Shown: positions 11,682 to 24,231 of the stretch, one piece after another
How the letters are laid out: every line of letters starts with the position of its first letter
Numbering within the stretch: position 1 is the first letter of the stretch
Assembly (NCBI GenBank): GCA_030704615.1
Contig: CM060732.1
Location: 186,001-250,000, forward strand
DNA length: 64,000 nt
Direction of reading: 5' to 3'
From: Takakia lepidozioides
Lineage: Eukaryota; Streptophyta; Takakiopsida; Takakiales; Takakiaceae
Made by a program: the position numbers and the translations under genes
The notes under the pieces: model-generated
The model's input: only the letters and a program-made list of their open reading frames with translations
Databases searched by the model: none
Told to the model about the DNA's origin: nothing

Positions 11682-13564
11682 TTACTCACATGAAAAGTCG
11701 TTGTCGACCTGCTTATCTTCGGGATCGTCATCATTTCGAATTTGAATCCGATCAGTCTGTGTGCCTGAAGTGGAGCCAGACAAAAGGGGGAGGAGCACTG
11801 TGTTGTAGAGGTCAAAATCACCCTCCATGCCAAAAAGGCTTCTTCCGCCTGCCTTGCATGCATGGTAAGTTGCTCCTGCACCAGACAGGAGGACATGAAC
11901 AATTTGGTGGGGGGGATTTAAGCAGATGGAACTAGTGAAAGAAAATCAATTCGGAAGGGAGAGAACGAACCTGTGGACACAGAAAGATCGACCACCCGTG
12001 CAGAGTGGTGGCTGCATGACTCCAGCAGTATTTGCATGAACGCTGGGGATTTTTCCTTTGCACCTCTCCAGGGAGTGCCATCTGGTCTCTTCAGAGTTTG
12101 ACTGGACTGCATGAAGTTGTACAAAATATCATCGACATGCGGCTCATAGGGGGGGTTGACGAAACAACCCTGGTCAGAAATCTCAAAACTGCGGATGGAG
12201 GATGGTGTCTTTGAGGTGCGAATCCTCCGCAGGCAGATCACCTCGAACATCCTCGTCTGCCAAAGATAGCAGGTTAGTGTGGTAAACACAATCTATAGTG
12301 GAAGTGTGTACATCGGCTATTCAGAACTCAGGCACAAAACAATCATTTTTATCACGAATCGGTGATGATCGGTGTCGATCATGACAAATTCTTCTAGAGT
12401 GGAGCAGCAGAGAACATTGAAACTCATCATGAAAGCACAAGCAGAAGGGAGACGGCATACCAGCTGACCAGGAAAACCCCCTTTCACAAAGTAGAGGCTG
12501 TTCACACAATTCCATGTGCGCAAAACTTCAAACCCTGAAGACTTCAGGTATGATGCCAATGCCCGACGACTATCTTTTTCACATGACTGAAAAAGCAGAA
12601 GTATCCCTGCATCAGAGAGGAAATTATTACAGAACCCGAACACCCAACTCCAGTAGTTGTCCTCGAATTTGTTCCAGCCTGGCGTCTTGCCCTTTGGAAG
12701 AACTTCTGGCATAGCCTGGCCATCCGGGATGTCGAGAATGACAATGTCAGCCGCATATGTTTTTTGCACACCGCACACGAAGGTGGGACATGTGCTCACC
12801 TACAACAGACATGTTTTTTTTAAGAACGATGGCAAGAATGTTTTCAAAGAACCAGACTGAAATACTGCCAATGAAACTTTCAGAGAAAAAGGAAAGAAAC
12901 TGGAATTCTCACCAGATTGAGGAATGAGATTATATTGTCCCAGGTAGGCGAAGGCACCCCAGTGTATCCTCTCTTTCGACTCTGCATCATCGACAGCCAA
13001 CCCTCATTGACAATTTTAATCTCTCCTGCCGAATCAGAACGGGAAGGGTGTGGCTTGGCATCGAACACGCACTGAACTGTGTGGGTATATCTTCCAGCAG
13101 TGAAGTCCTGCCCACTCTCCATCTCCTTTTCTTTCTCCTTCGCCTTGTCATTTTCCTTCTCTTTGGACTTGTCTTTGTCCTTTGGCTTTGCTGGTGAGAT
13201 GGCTATGACATCAAGAGCCTTGTCTTTTGGTTTGCGGCCCGCCTTCTTTCCCTTCTGTGGCGTTCCCTGAACATCAGGCTCCTTGGCAGCCAATGTTGCT
13301 ATGTTTCTTTGGTACTCTTTGTCAGTCAGAGGCGCCAGCATCTCAACATTATTGTTCAAATATTTCATATGCTGTTCTTGAAAGGTCGTGTGCTCCGATG
13401 GGCAGTCAAGGTACCAGCCACAGTCTTTGAAGTGAGAAGGACTCCAGTCCTTCAATATCCCTGCAGTATACATGGTTGGATCGTTTGCAGGGTCCGACCA
13501 CATGTCAAGATAGTCTGGAATACCGCTCAGGTGATTTCCTTCCATAAGCACATATTTCGTGTAG
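11682..13564 (-). CDS. Gene A: 3' half of a ParB/amino-methyltransferase-like gene
   Basis: Four exons on the minus strand, with phases equal to gene B exons 6-9: 13564-12913, 12799-12461, 12256-11971 and 11875 to about 11690 or 11682. The first exon has WYLDCP and a long Lys/Glu/Asp-rich linker (KDKDKSKEKENDKAKEKEKE), likely nuclear and disordered. The second has ADIVILDIPDG then FLSDAGILLLFQ, matching the motif IV strand-loop-helix of beta-class N4/N6 methyltransferases, though DPPY is replaced by DIPD. The third has SPAFMQILLESC and VVDLSVSTG (motif I), completed by the fourth exon with GGRSLFGMEGD. Frames are open throughout. Exons 1-5 of the family, with the ParB-like domain, are missing; palindromic repeats and an LTR lie where they should be. 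Truncated at the 5' side, function unknown. Confidence 0.7.
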
Positions 13565-13689
13565 CTGTTAAACAGGAGATAAATCCCAACCCACCAAAGC
13601 GCGAAGTGAGTAAGATGCAAGTAGCACAAAATGAAAAAAACATGGAATGAAATGGCTCTGAGAACTGCTCCAAGGACCTTTCAGGACCA

Positions 13690-14290
13690 CGCGACAGCTC
13701 CGGATGTGAATGTCGTCAACGCCATTCAAAACATTCCATTCAATGATACTGTAAATACACCCTAATCCACGTGAATGCAAACTCTCGCTTTGGAATGACA
13801 CAGACATAGAAGTGAATGTCGTCAACGACATTCACTTTGGATTTGTGAATACACTGCTAATCAAGCCTAATGATTTCTCAAAAGAGGCAAAATCATTGGA
13901 TAGAAATCAGAAACTCGAGTAAGGAACCCTCCCCAAAAACTCAATGGATATTCATAACGAACATAACACTGAGGACCTCATAATAACACTGGATATGAAT
14001 GGCGTCAATGCCATTCACAAAATTACGAACAAGGAACCAATTAATACACCTTTAGCTCCCAATCCATGTAAATTCAAATTGTCGCTGGTGAATGACACAG
14101 ACATAGAAGTGAATGTCGTCAACGACATTCACTTTGGATCTCTGATAACACAGCTAATCAAGCCTCAAGATTTCTCGCAAGAGGCAAAAGCAATGCAGAA
14201 CAACTGAATGTCTGCATTGACATTCAGCAAACTGAAGTGAGGAACCCTCACTGTAAACTCTATGGACATTACAAAAACTTACATAACTCT
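13690..14290. repeat. Tandem ~295-bp repeat carrying five palindromes
   Basis: Two units of about 290-297 bases, each beginning near AGGACCT, carry dyads at 13708-13727, 13810-13837, 13997-14016, 14107-14134 and 14204-14227. The best pair (13810-13837 and 14107-14134) has 12-base arms around a TCAA centre, core GTGAATGTCG...CGACATTCAC. Others are variants of GAATG-CG-CATTC. A third unit start at 14291 is cut by the LTR. The block lies directly upstream of the first surviving exon of gene A. Confidence 0.75.
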
Positions 14291-14299
14291 GAGGACCTT

Positions 14300-15900
14300 T
14301 GTCGCGCACCTCACTTCGGTAAGCTCCCCTTCAAGTCATAGTTACTCGCTTTGATGCGCGCGCCTGACTCCCAACCTGGCCGCCCGGGCCAACTTGGAGC
14401 TTCGGCTGCTCACCGGGACATAACGGTCCCCCTTCACTTCCCACTAAACCCTCCACCTATTTGGGACTAGGAGAATTCCCTTTGGTAGATGGCAGTCCGG
14501 AACAGCTCCCCACTCTTTGGTCGCTTTCCGGCTCGCTCGCTTACTCACTAGTTTTTGGTCACCAACGGGCTTGCACCGTTCTCGGGGTCACTACTCCCCT
14601 TATATATACTTATGTAGCTGTCCGCGGGGGTTTCACAACCAGCCATGCCATTTTATGGCGAACCACCACGAAAACCCTCGACTCCCGGTGATGAGTCGCG
14701 GTGAGTCTTGGCCCACTCACCACGGCCCCTATGGACCGTGATGAGTCCCAAGACTCCCCACGACTCCCACCACGAGATCTCCGCCCCCATGGTGAGTCCT
14801 ATGCCACCCCCACTAAGTCCCGCTAAGCTACCACCACCCCTTGTGGAGCCACCCCCACCGCAACCTGGTGTGCGGGGCTCCACCTAGTGAGCGCCTCCGC
14901 TTCCCTGAGTGCCTTGGGCACTCAAGGGTGCTTCAGCCCCCCATACCTATCGCTGCCGCTGCCCCCACCACAAGGGCAACCCCTCATGTGTCCCGACCCC
15001 CCTGCCCTCAAGGCAAAGGGCCGCGACACACACCCCTACCAATAGGGAGTCGATGTCCTCATCGACTTGTCCATTTTGTAGAAACGAACATCCAAGTTGT
15101 GGCGTCCCACATCAAGGAGTTTGTTTCCGTACCATGGCGTCCCATGGCAAAGAACCAAACCCCACACTTGATTCTACTCTCCACTAGGTAGTTCGGCCGA
15201 CTTCCTCCAAGTTCCGGCCAAGGGTGGAGCCTCTCCAGCTCCTCCCAGTGCACTCTTCTTGGCCTACTTCAAGGCCAAGGAACGATCCTCCCCGAGGATC
15301 GAATCGCCTTACTGCAACAACATTGCTTGCGATCGCTCATGATGCCGCTTTTGGCATCACCTTGAGCAAGGGTTCACCTGGAACCCTCTTTGACTAGGAA
15401 GATAACCTTGAATCAACCGTGCGCCCCAATCACTACAATTGGGTCCGCCTTGGAATGCTGGCCTGAGGTACGGGAACACGCCGAAGCCGCACTACGACTT
15501 TGTCCCGAGGCTACACGATTATAGTACGTGAACGGAAGCACGTAGCTTCCGCGTTAGCCCGCACTACAAGGCAACCCCTTCGGTAGCGCAGTTATAGTAC
15601 GCGCACGCGCCAGGTGCGCACTAGCACGTGAACTCCCAAAGAAGGCGCAAGTTTCCTTGCCCCTTGGATGGGGGTCACCCGATTTCGGCACTACGCAAAC
15701 ACACGATTAATCCAATTTACCTCTCCCACTTTTATAAGCTAGCATGCATTTTACACACTAGCCAACCATACCATGCATCACCATTCCAAACAAAATAGGA
15801 CGCACAACATTTGGAAGCCATTTCATTTATAGCACGTTTTGTACAATACATGTTTTTGCAATCGGATTCCTAAGCTAGCTAAGCCGGGCTAAGCATGCAT
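14300..15900 (-). mobile_element. 3' LTR of the chromovirus
   Basis: In minus-strand orientation a purine tract (GGGGGAGGAAA, about 15901-15911) lies downstream of the pol stop. TGCATGCTTAGCC then starts the putative LTR. A TATA box (TTATAAAAG) occurs near 15730. The far end is placed at 14300, where the terminus reads GGTGCGCGACA, giving TG...CA ends and a length of about 1.6 kb. The right-hand end of the element is lost, so no second LTR or target-site duplication can confirm the limits. Confidence 0.55.
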
Positions 15901-15933
15901 TTCCTCCCCCACGCTCCAAGGTTGATGTCCCCA

Positions 15934-18165
15934 TCAACGCTTCTTCCGCTTTTGAGGTCGCCCTTCGAAAGCTGCAACCGCCTCGGATGCGTTTCCCATT
16001 TCTGAGGCACGCACCCAAGATGCCTCCACATGATGATAGCCCTTCCATTTGACGAGATACTCCGTTTCTCGGTTCCTGAACTTCCTCGACTTAAGTATTG
16101 CCTCCACCTTGTACTCAGGTTCATTTTCATGATCCAACAGCATAGGTGGCGGACGCAACACTTGATGCCAATTCGGACGCGCTTCATCTTTGAAGTAAGG
16201 CTTCAAAAGGGAGACATGGAATACTGGGTGCACCTTGCTGTTTGCCGGCAGCTTCAATTCATACACATCCTCATTCATAACCTTCCGAATGCGAAAGGGT
16301 CCCGCATACGGAGGTACGAACTTCGGACTCACTTCCGGAGGTAGTCAGAAATTCTTGATGTTCAACCAGACCTCTGTGCCTGCCTCAAATTTCACTTCCC
16401 TCCGCTTCCGATTCGCCTGCCTTTCATACCGTTTCCTAGCTTTGGCAATATTGTACTTTGCGAGCTTCAACAAACGCTCGCGTTCTTCCACTACCGCCGC
16501 TACTGCCGGTTCCTCAACGTCCTGGGCAGCCCAACTTGTCGGCACCAGAGGTGCTTTTCCATAGACCAATACGAAAGGGAAACTCCCGTTGCGGAATGTT
16601 CTGTGTTATTATAACAGAACTGTGCCGCGTCTAAGTGTTCCACCCAGTCTGTTTGGTCTGCCGACACGTAATTCCGCAAGATCTGCTTCACTACGGAATT
16701 CACCCTTTCTGTTTGGCCGTCGGTCGTAGGTCGGAAGGCGGTGCTCATCTTCAGCCTCGTCCCCATCTTCTTCCAAAGTGCCCTCCAAAATTTACTCGTA
16801 AACTTTGGATCGCGGTCCGAGACAATATCCTTCGGGACTCCATGATGTTTTAAGACGTGGGCGAAGTAAAGTCGCCCTGTCTCCTACGCCGTTGCCGTCT
16901 CCTTGGTGGGGATGAAATGGCCCATTTTACTGAACCTATCCACCACCACCATGATTGCATCGAATCCTTTTGACAGCGGCATAGCAGTCATGAAATCCAT
17001 CGAGACGCTTTCCCAAGTCCCCTCTGGAATCGGCAAGGGTTGTAACAGCCCCGCTTGCTTTTTGTACTCGCTCCGGTTTTGTTGGCATGTGGTGCATGTC
17101 TTGACATACTCCTCTGCCTCCTCCCTCAGTTTGGGCCAGAAATACTCTTTCTTCAAGAGTGCCGCAGTGCGCTTGGCTCCGCCGTGGCCCGCAAGCGGGC
17201 TATCATGGCATTATCTCAAGAGGCTATCTCTGATCCCTCCCTTCGGCACGTAGAGACGTTTTTGCTTATACCGGAGCAGTCCATTTTGCAAGTGGAACTG
17301 CGATTTACCCCCCATCCTTAAGTCCTGCATCGCGGACTTTGCAAGCTCATCCTTCCGGCAAGCCTTCCGGATCTTCCTTTGGAGCGTTGTCTCGCCCTTG
17401 TACACCAACAAGAGCTGCTGCTTTCTACTTAAAGCATCGGCCACCACGTTGTCTCGTCCCGGTTTGTACTGGATATCCACGTCGAACACCGCCAAAGTAT
17501 CTTGCCACCTAAGTTGTTTTGGGGACAACTTGGGCTGCGTGGCAAAATACTTCACCGTGACATTGTTCGTGAACACCTTCACTGGGTTGGAACCAACATA
17601 GTGGCGCCAAAGCTCAAGACAATGCACCACCGCCTTCATCTCTTTCTCATGCGTCGGCCACCGTCGCTCCACTTCATTCAGTTTCTTACTTTCGTAAGCC
17701 ACTGGACGTCCATCTTGCATCAGTACACCCCCAATCGCGAAGTCCGACGCATCTGTATGTATCTCGAATGGACGATCGAACTCCGGGATTTTCAAGACTG
17801 GAGCTTCCGCCATCCGCTGCTTCAATTCAGCAAAAGCTTGGCCACACAAGGTGTTCCATGCCCAGACTTTAGATTTACACAGAAGGTCTGACAGCGGCCC
17901 CGCAATCTCGGCGAAATTTCTCACATACTTCCGGTAATAGGAGGTGAGTCCTAGGAAGGATCGCACTCCCGGGACCGAAGTCGGAGGCTCCCAGTCCAAG
18001 ATCGCCCTCACCTTTCTGTCATCCATTTTGATCCCATCCTGTGTAATCACATGCCCCAGGAACTCCACTTTTGTGACCCCGAATTCGCACTTTGAAGCTT
18101 TGGCATACAGCTTCCCTTCTCGCAATTTTTGGAACACCCTTTTCAGGTGCTCCAGGTGATATGTG
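15934..18165 (-). mobile_element. Ty3/gypsy chromovirus pol, 5'-truncated
   Basis: Read on the minus strand. 18185-17211 is the RT thumb region and RNase H (HTDASDFAIGGVLMQDGRPV, KEMKAVVHCLELWRHYVG). 17156-16884 is the integrase zinc finger (CTTCQQNR) and first catalytic Asp (SMDFMTAMP). 16766-16500 has TDGQTERVNSVV with the catalytic Glu. 16332-15934 ends with a chromodomain (YKVEAILKSRKF, then EYLVKWKGYHHVEASW). The chromodomain targets integration to modified histones. Stops separate integrase blocks. The break at about 18165 falls just past the expected YxDD, so gag, protease and most of RT are missing. Beyond the break lies PPR sequence. Confidence 0.93.
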
Positions 18166-18640
18166 TTCTCTCTGCACGCAGCCACACTGGCCTATTGAAT
18201 GAAGGAAATCAAGATCATGGTGTCACTCCGACAGTAAAGCACTTTGGCTGTATGGTGGACCTTCTTGGACAACTGGATGAGGCAATGGATCTGATTAATA
18301 AGATGCCAATCAATCCAGATGTTGTGGTGTGGAAGGCCTTGCTTGGTGCCGGCAGAATCCATGGCAATGTGGAGATGGCTGAACGTGCGGCGACATCTAT
18401 CCTCAAATGGGATGAACAAGATGCCTCGACTTATGTGTTGCTATCAAACATCTAAGCTGCAGCTGGCAGGTGGGATGATACTACAAAGGTGAGAAGAATG
18501 ATGAAGGTCAGAGGGGTTAGAAAGGAGCCAAATTGCTGCTGCATTGAGGTTGGCACATGCTTTGTATTGCATGATGTGGGGGAGGAGGAAAATGAATTTT
18601 GTCTTTGCCACTGTGATAAGTTGAGTTGGGTGTTTCCTAG
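18160..18640 (+). pseudogene. PPR E-domain fragment
   Basis: The frame reads TVKHFGCMVDLLGQLDEAMD, then INPDVVVWKALLGAGRIHGN, then TSILKWDEQDASTYVLLSNI, the E/E+ region of a DYW-type PPR protein. Further on, VGEEENEFCLCH marks the start of a DYW domain, which breaks off. Its left edge coincides with the broken chromovirus. Confidence 0.85.
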
Positions 18641-18689
18641 AACAAATCATGCATAGGTCCTTGCCTTGCTGCTAGCAGTTGACAATGAA

Positions 18690-19620
18690 AGGAGCTCTAG
18701 AAAAGGGGAAGGAGGTCCATGGTGACATCGTCAAAGCTGGAATTGTATGAGATGTCATCTTGAACACTGCCCTGGTTGACATGATGCCAAATGTGGGTGC
18801 ATGAAGGATGCGAAGGGAGTTTTCAACACTCTGGCTGAATGAGATGTGGTGTCGTGGAACGCGATGCTTGTAGGGTATGCACAACAGGGGCACAGGATGG
18901 AGGCTTTAGAGACCTATGAGCAAATGATGGGGGAAGGGGTGAAGTCCACACTCCATATCACATTTGTGTGCATTTGCAATGCTAAGTTGTGCAAGCCTGG
19001 TAGGCCTGGAAAAGGGCAAAGAGGTGCATGGTGACATCATCAAAGTTGGAATTGTACCAAATGTGTTCTCTCTGCATGCAGCCACACTGGCCTACTGAAT
19101 GAAGAAAGACGCTACTTCGATTCCCCGAGTCAAGATCATGGTGTCACTCTGAAATTAAAGCACTTTGGCTGCATGGTGGACCTTCTTGGACGTGTGGGAC
19201 AACTGGATGAGGCAGTGGACCTGATTAATAAAATGCCAATCAATCCAGATGTTGTGGCGTGGAAGGCCTTGCTTGGTGCCTGCAGAATTCATGTCAATGT
19301 GGAGGTGACAGAACATGCGGCAAAATGCATCCTCAAGTAGGATCAACGGGATGCTGCAACTTATGTGCTGCTGTCCAACGTCTATGCTGCAGCTGACAGG
19401 TGGGATGATACTGCAAAGGTGAGATAAATGATGCAGGTCCATTAAGCTGTGAGAAAGGAGCCAGGTTGCAGTTGCATTGAGGTAGATAATGAGGTGCATA
19501 CATTCAGTTTAGGAGACCAGTTACATCCACGAATTCAGGACATCTATGCCGAGCTGGGGATAAATTGTCTAGGCAGATGAAGGAGGCAGGTGCTTCCAGA
19601 AATGAATATTGTCTTCAGGT
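18690..19620 (+). pseudogene. Second PPR plus E-domain fragment
   Basis: 18690-19050 holds PPR repeat text (VSWNAMLVGYAQQGHRMEAL, YEQMMGEGVK). At about 19056 it jumps to the same E-domain text as 18.16 kb (CMVDLLGRVGQLDEAVDLIN, KALLGACRIH, TYVLLSNVYAAADRWDDTAK). Several stops are present. The junction uses the same TGTTCTCTCTGCA stretch at which the 18.16 kb copy begins. Confidence 0.85.
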
Positions 19621-19739
19621 TGCCCACACAATGGCAATTGCACTCTCCCTTTCCTCTCTGCTTCTGTTTGCTGCTCAAGGTAGGCTTCCAAGAGAGAGAG
19701 ACTGGTAGGTATGCTCCTCTGCAACCAGTGATTGACAAG

Positions 19740-20275
19740 AGTTCATGAATGTTAAAGGTAGCAACACATTTACTGTTGAGTCATGGCAATGCCATTAAGG
19801 AGGTCACCCGGACATATCACCATTGAAACCAGTGGATTATATCAGTTACAAATGTGACGTGTTTTCTCCAGATCTGCTAACCAACACCTATTTGAAGTAC
19901 TATTGGGAGGAATCCTGCAAGGCGTTTCTTGTTCAGAACTTCCTCTTGTGGCCCCCTCCTTCCTACTCTGCATTTTGGTACAATATAGTGCAGCATTGCT
20001 TTACTAGAAGAGTTCTGATATGGAAATTCATGGTGCCACATTCCTTGGCAGAGAAGAAGCCATGGTGTCTTGCTGTGCTTCCCTTTTCAGATGTGTTCTT
20101 GATGTTTCGGAAGAAGGTCACTCCCTGGTGAGAATACCCTGGACAATGTATCAGAAAATGGATATTGACAACAATCAAACAATTAGGCTCGCTCTCTGCC
20201 AGAGAGAGAAGCCCAATGTACCAATGTAGACAGCATGACCACCCAGACCACAAAGCTTGTGTGGAATATGCACAT
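19740..20275 (+). repeat. 3' flank of a PPR copy, repeated in inverted form at 44.7 kb
   Basis: This block downstream of the PPR fragment is matched in reverse at about 44690-45330: AGAGAGAAGCCCAATGTACC, ACCACCCAGACCACA and TGCCACATTCCTTGGCAGAG occur in both. Together with the adjoining PPR tails it shows a segmental duplication of roughly 1 kb. The 102-codon frame within it is not conserved as protein evidence. Confidence 0.6.
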
Positions 20276-20279
20276 TAAT

Positions 20280-21355
20280 GGCCAGCTGCATTATGCCAAC
20301 CAAATACACCACATAAACGCAGAGGCCCCAGAAAGTTCAAAGACATTATTTTTCTAAGCTCTTAAACATTTGATGTACACAAATGAAACAACTAAATAGG
20401 CTGCAAGAGAAAATAGAGTGATTGAAAAGGAGCTTGGAAAAAAATCAAGGAGTATCCAAGCTGTGTCTTGTCAATTCACTGCATGACCTTATATCCTATT
20501 TTGCCTCAAATAGTCCTACAGAGTTTATTATTATTATTATTATTTTTCAGAGTTTATTTTCCAGCTCAAAATAATCACCTTCTTTAAGATTAACCTAGGC
20601 CTGCATGCACTCAAGCTGGAAGAATGCATGTGGGAGAAGTAGGCAGTCTAGCAAACCAGGATAACCACCTTAGATGTGCTGGTACTTTTGAGTAGGTGTA
20701 CATGAGAATTCAATATTGTTCCGCTAAAACAAAAATAATAATATATTGCTTAACAAATTTAGTTGTTCCTTAATTTAAACATTAAAAAAACATATAGTAA
20801 AGCTGCATGGCCCAAGATTCAAGACACAGTGGCTACCACATACAACCAAGTGTTAGACCAGACTGTTTTGTAATATTCAGACTGACATACAAATCTCAGA
20901 TACTTCCTTTGGACATATACTGGCCCCAAGGATGGCATCCAATTCTGCACAGCTCGAGTGAAAATGATAGAGAGGTGGTATTGGAAAGTGGCAGAACAAA
21001 ATATCAATAAATTTTATCAAGACACAGGTTTTTATCAAAACAACTTGGGCATGTGTATAACTTCAAATAATATGGAAAAAAAATGTTAATCCAGAGAGCC
21101 GGATAAAATATGTTTTAATTAAAGACAAAATACATGATGAACGCTGGAACAAATATGCATTAACTAGAAAACAACAAAGCTTTTCATGAAACCGTGACAT
21201 TAAGTCAAAGTCCAAATAATTTGAAATCTAAACCATCTGAAAATAAAGATGAAAAGATATCATATAAACAACATTCATAATCCAAATTTACTAACTTGTT
21301 GTATCAAAATGAGTGACAGTCTTACACCGGACAAATTAATATAAATTTTCATCTT
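20280..21355. other. AT-rich stretch without a recognised gene
   Basis: Only short open frames and a (TTA)n tract near 20530 are seen. Confidence 0.4.
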
Positions 21356-21395
21356 TTCATATAGACTTGAATACAGCCCCGTCTATCGGGACGTT

Positions 21396-21697
21396 GTTCT
21401 CAGAATTCGTCGTTAGTAGTGCGGAGCAACGCGAAGCCCTAGTGATAAATAATAAAAAAAGCGGTATATTTGCATGTGTGCACTTGTGAAAATTGAATGT
21501 TGAAATGCAGATCCGCCATTTTTCTTCCAGAAAAAAACAAATCACGGGATCTCTGCACGTAACACCGTGGGGATGACTCACCCTTTTTTTTTGAAAAATT
21601 GAACATAGTTCTCAGAATTCGTCGCTAGTGGTACGCACCCCAAGCAGATCAAAATCTTGTGCTTGGGGTACAAGTACGGAGCAACGCAAAGCCCTAG
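21396..21697 (+). mobile_element. Helitron-like 3' ends, copies 2 and 3 in tandem
   Basis: Two ends identical in form to that at 8996 finish in CCCTAG|T at 21442 and 21697, each preceded by TTCTCAGAATTCGTCG. Both are followed by TGATAAATAATAAAAAA, so about 255 bases are tandemly duplicated. The second copy has an insert of about 45 bases before its terminal GC hairpin. That insert is itself a hairpin with arms ACCCCAAGCA and TGCTTGGGGT. Confidence 0.45.
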
Positions 21698-21732
21698 TGA
21701 TAAATAATAAAAAAGCGATAAATTTTTGATGT

Positions 21733-21800
21733 GTGCATGTTTAGTGTAATGGTAATGCATGAGATTTTTGGCAAGGCAAGTCATGAGGTCGAATATGCAT
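21733..21800 (+). repeat. Possible tRNA-derived SINE fragment
   Basis: TTAGTGTAATGGTAATGC resembles an A box and GAGGTCGAATATGC, about 35 bases on, resembles a B box. No foldable tRNA. Weak call. Confidence 0.25.
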
Positions 21801-22589
21801 GACATTTTTGGCATTGGAAGGGTAATAATTTCAATTTTTTCAGCAGCCTGTTTTTGGATTTAATTATGGTCGGACAGCGAAGGCAGGTACAGTATCATTA
21901 TCTATCAATGTAAAATCAAACTTGAACAAAAATCATATATTAATTTTTGGCCCATGGACTTCACATATGCCGTTTTTGAGCCACCTGATCCTACACTCAC
22001 CCTTAAGCAAGCAAGCCCACACTAGGCATTTGAGCATGGGCTGGTCAGTGATAATGTTAAACATAGGCAATAAGGGAGGGGGTCGATTGGAAGAGAGGCC
22101 CAGCAGGGTTAGAATTGAATGACCATCGTCAGACCCTATGAATTCTGGGGCAGCTCAGTAAAGGCAATGCTCCAATGATTTGAAGTTTCCAACACAGAGG
22201 GAAGAAGGGGAGTCATTTTGGTCCAATTGGGAGAATTCTGTGTGCGATCTTCCAAAGGAAGGCAGAGATCTTAGAAGATCTGTCTTTCCTCCACGTCCTT
22301 TCAAATGTGACCCCAAGAATCGTGCATCTGCAAACTGTTGGCCCATTTACTCTGCCATTTGCTAGTAAAGGACCGGGAGGGGAAGAGCAGGGAGTAGCCT
22401 AGCTTCATTGAGTAAGCAAAGAAGGGGGAACGATTTGGATTCATCCAGTGCCACTCCCCTGGGTCGGATGGCAGTCCCGCTCAAGAACCAATTTAGGTTA
22501 GTCTGCAAAGCCCACTGTAATTATATACCAGGCGTGGGGACAGGATTGGTAGTGCCGTTACCACCATACACTCTAATAAGAAAGAGAGA

Positions 22590-23410
22590 GCGTTTGCTCC
22601 TTTGAGCAGGGCCACAGACTTGCAAGTCATGTCCAGGAGCGAGAAGCCCCCCACAAGAAGTTCCTCATCAGGGCTTTAACCTCCTTGATGAAGGAAGAGT
22701 CAGGGGCCAGACAGCCGAAAAAACCAGATGGAGGCTAGAAGGATCTGGTTGATAACGAGAGCTCTTCCGGCTATGGATAGCATAGAAGAGCTCCAGACAG
22801 CCGCGAGCTTCCTTTTCAGATTTGTGAGCACTTTTTGAAAACACAGCTCATTTGAAGTGTTAAGCCCTATGGAGTGTCCCAGCAATGAGTGGGTTTCACC
22901 CTCTGCAAGCCATTTGAGACCGAGGTCTTCTCCCCCAAGGTAATCAGTGAGAGGATAGAGCGCCCCCTTGCAGTTTTGACAGGATTCCCACAGATTTTCT
23001 CCAATTGATTTTCAATCCAGAGGTCAAACAGTACGTTTATAGCGCCAGTGAGGAGTTGTCAATGTTCTGTTTGCTGGAATTATCTAAGAGAAGGACTGTA
23101 TCATCCGCATACATGGAGAGCTTGACCATGTCAGGCAAACCTAGGAAGGGAAGGGGGAGGTGTAAGCCAACAATGTCATCTCTTTGTTTCATGAGGTGAG
23201 CCAGGCTGTCAGCAACAATGAGAAAGAGTAAGGGGGCTGGAGTACAACCCTGGCGAATAGACCGAGAAAGAGGGAAGGACTGGGAAATGGTGCCATCTAT
23301 GATAACCCTACTAGAGGCGGAGCTAAGCAAAATTTTAGTCCAAGCCAGAAAGGAGCCATTAAATCCAGTTTTGGCCATAGCCTGTAGGAGGAAATCCCAG
23401 TCTATTCATA
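22590..23410 (-). mobile_element. LINE reverse transcriptase fragment
   Basis: 23378-23037 reads SRSIRQGCTPAPLLFLIVAD and the catalytic YADD (23100-23111), followed by LLLDNSSKQN. 22885-22700 reads LKRKLAAVWSSSMLSIAGRA then ILLASIWFFRLSG. Frames are interrupted. It belongs with the 1.6-2.7 kb copy, both lacking endonuclease and a complete 5' end. Confidence 0.85.
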
Positions 23411-23419
23411 CATCATAAT

Positions 23420-24225
23420 ATCTAGGTGTGCATACCACCAAATCACTCGTGCAGGTTTGGGAATGAAAAAGATATTGGAGATGCATTTATGCATGAATGA
23501 GGCTTAAGTAACACAGACAAGCTCAAGACCTTGAAGGCTTATCAGATTTTACAACTAGATTTATGAACTTGTGCGTTGTTAAATAAGTGGCAGAGCTACG
23601 CAAAAAGAGATCCAATTGATAGACTGCTGGCTAGAGCAGCCACTAAGAGGCGAAACGAGGGAGATACAACCCAGCCAGCAGAACCTGGAACTCCCCCTGG
23701 AGATGTGCTTGGAGAGGTCAGAGGAGTAGGAGAGGTGCTGCCACCAGACGCTATGGCAGGACTAGTTGAAGGAGAACCAGAAATCGCTGGACTCCTGGGA
23801 GCTGCAGTAGACAACGAACCTGATAAGCTTAAAGTGTCCAATATGCACATCGCATGAGTTAAGATTCTTGAAAAGATTATAACTTTATCCTTGGGCTTGG
23901 AGCTATGGGCAGACTCTTTGAACAATGAGGAGTAGGAATTCGAGATTTCAGTGACGTGAAATATTATAACTTAAGCAAAAACATCACTTTCGTGGACGCA
24001 TCACAAGGTGTTTACCAGTGTCGACGTAGTGGACCACTGGAGCACAGGATCTCTCTTTAACAGACTAGTTCTAACCTCTCGTCCCTAGGTATCTGCTAAA
24101 TAGGAATTTCTCGTGTTTGACTGTGAACTGTGGGGCCTATATGGGGGCAGGCCAGGTCCTCTTTGAATAAAGAACACAACTTCACGATAACTGCTGATGA
24201 CACTGGGTTGAACATATGATTACAG
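23420..24225. other. No recognisable gene
   Basis: A plus frame at 23576-23857 (93 codons, acidic, Pro/Gly-rich) is open but has no family features. It may be chance or a small exon. Confidence 0.3.
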
Positions 24226-24231
24226 TTCATT

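Noticed and set aside
13944-14207. 87-codon open frame with VVNDIHF repeats
   Set aside because: It is a reading of the tandem palindrome unit; the first unit does not keep the frame.
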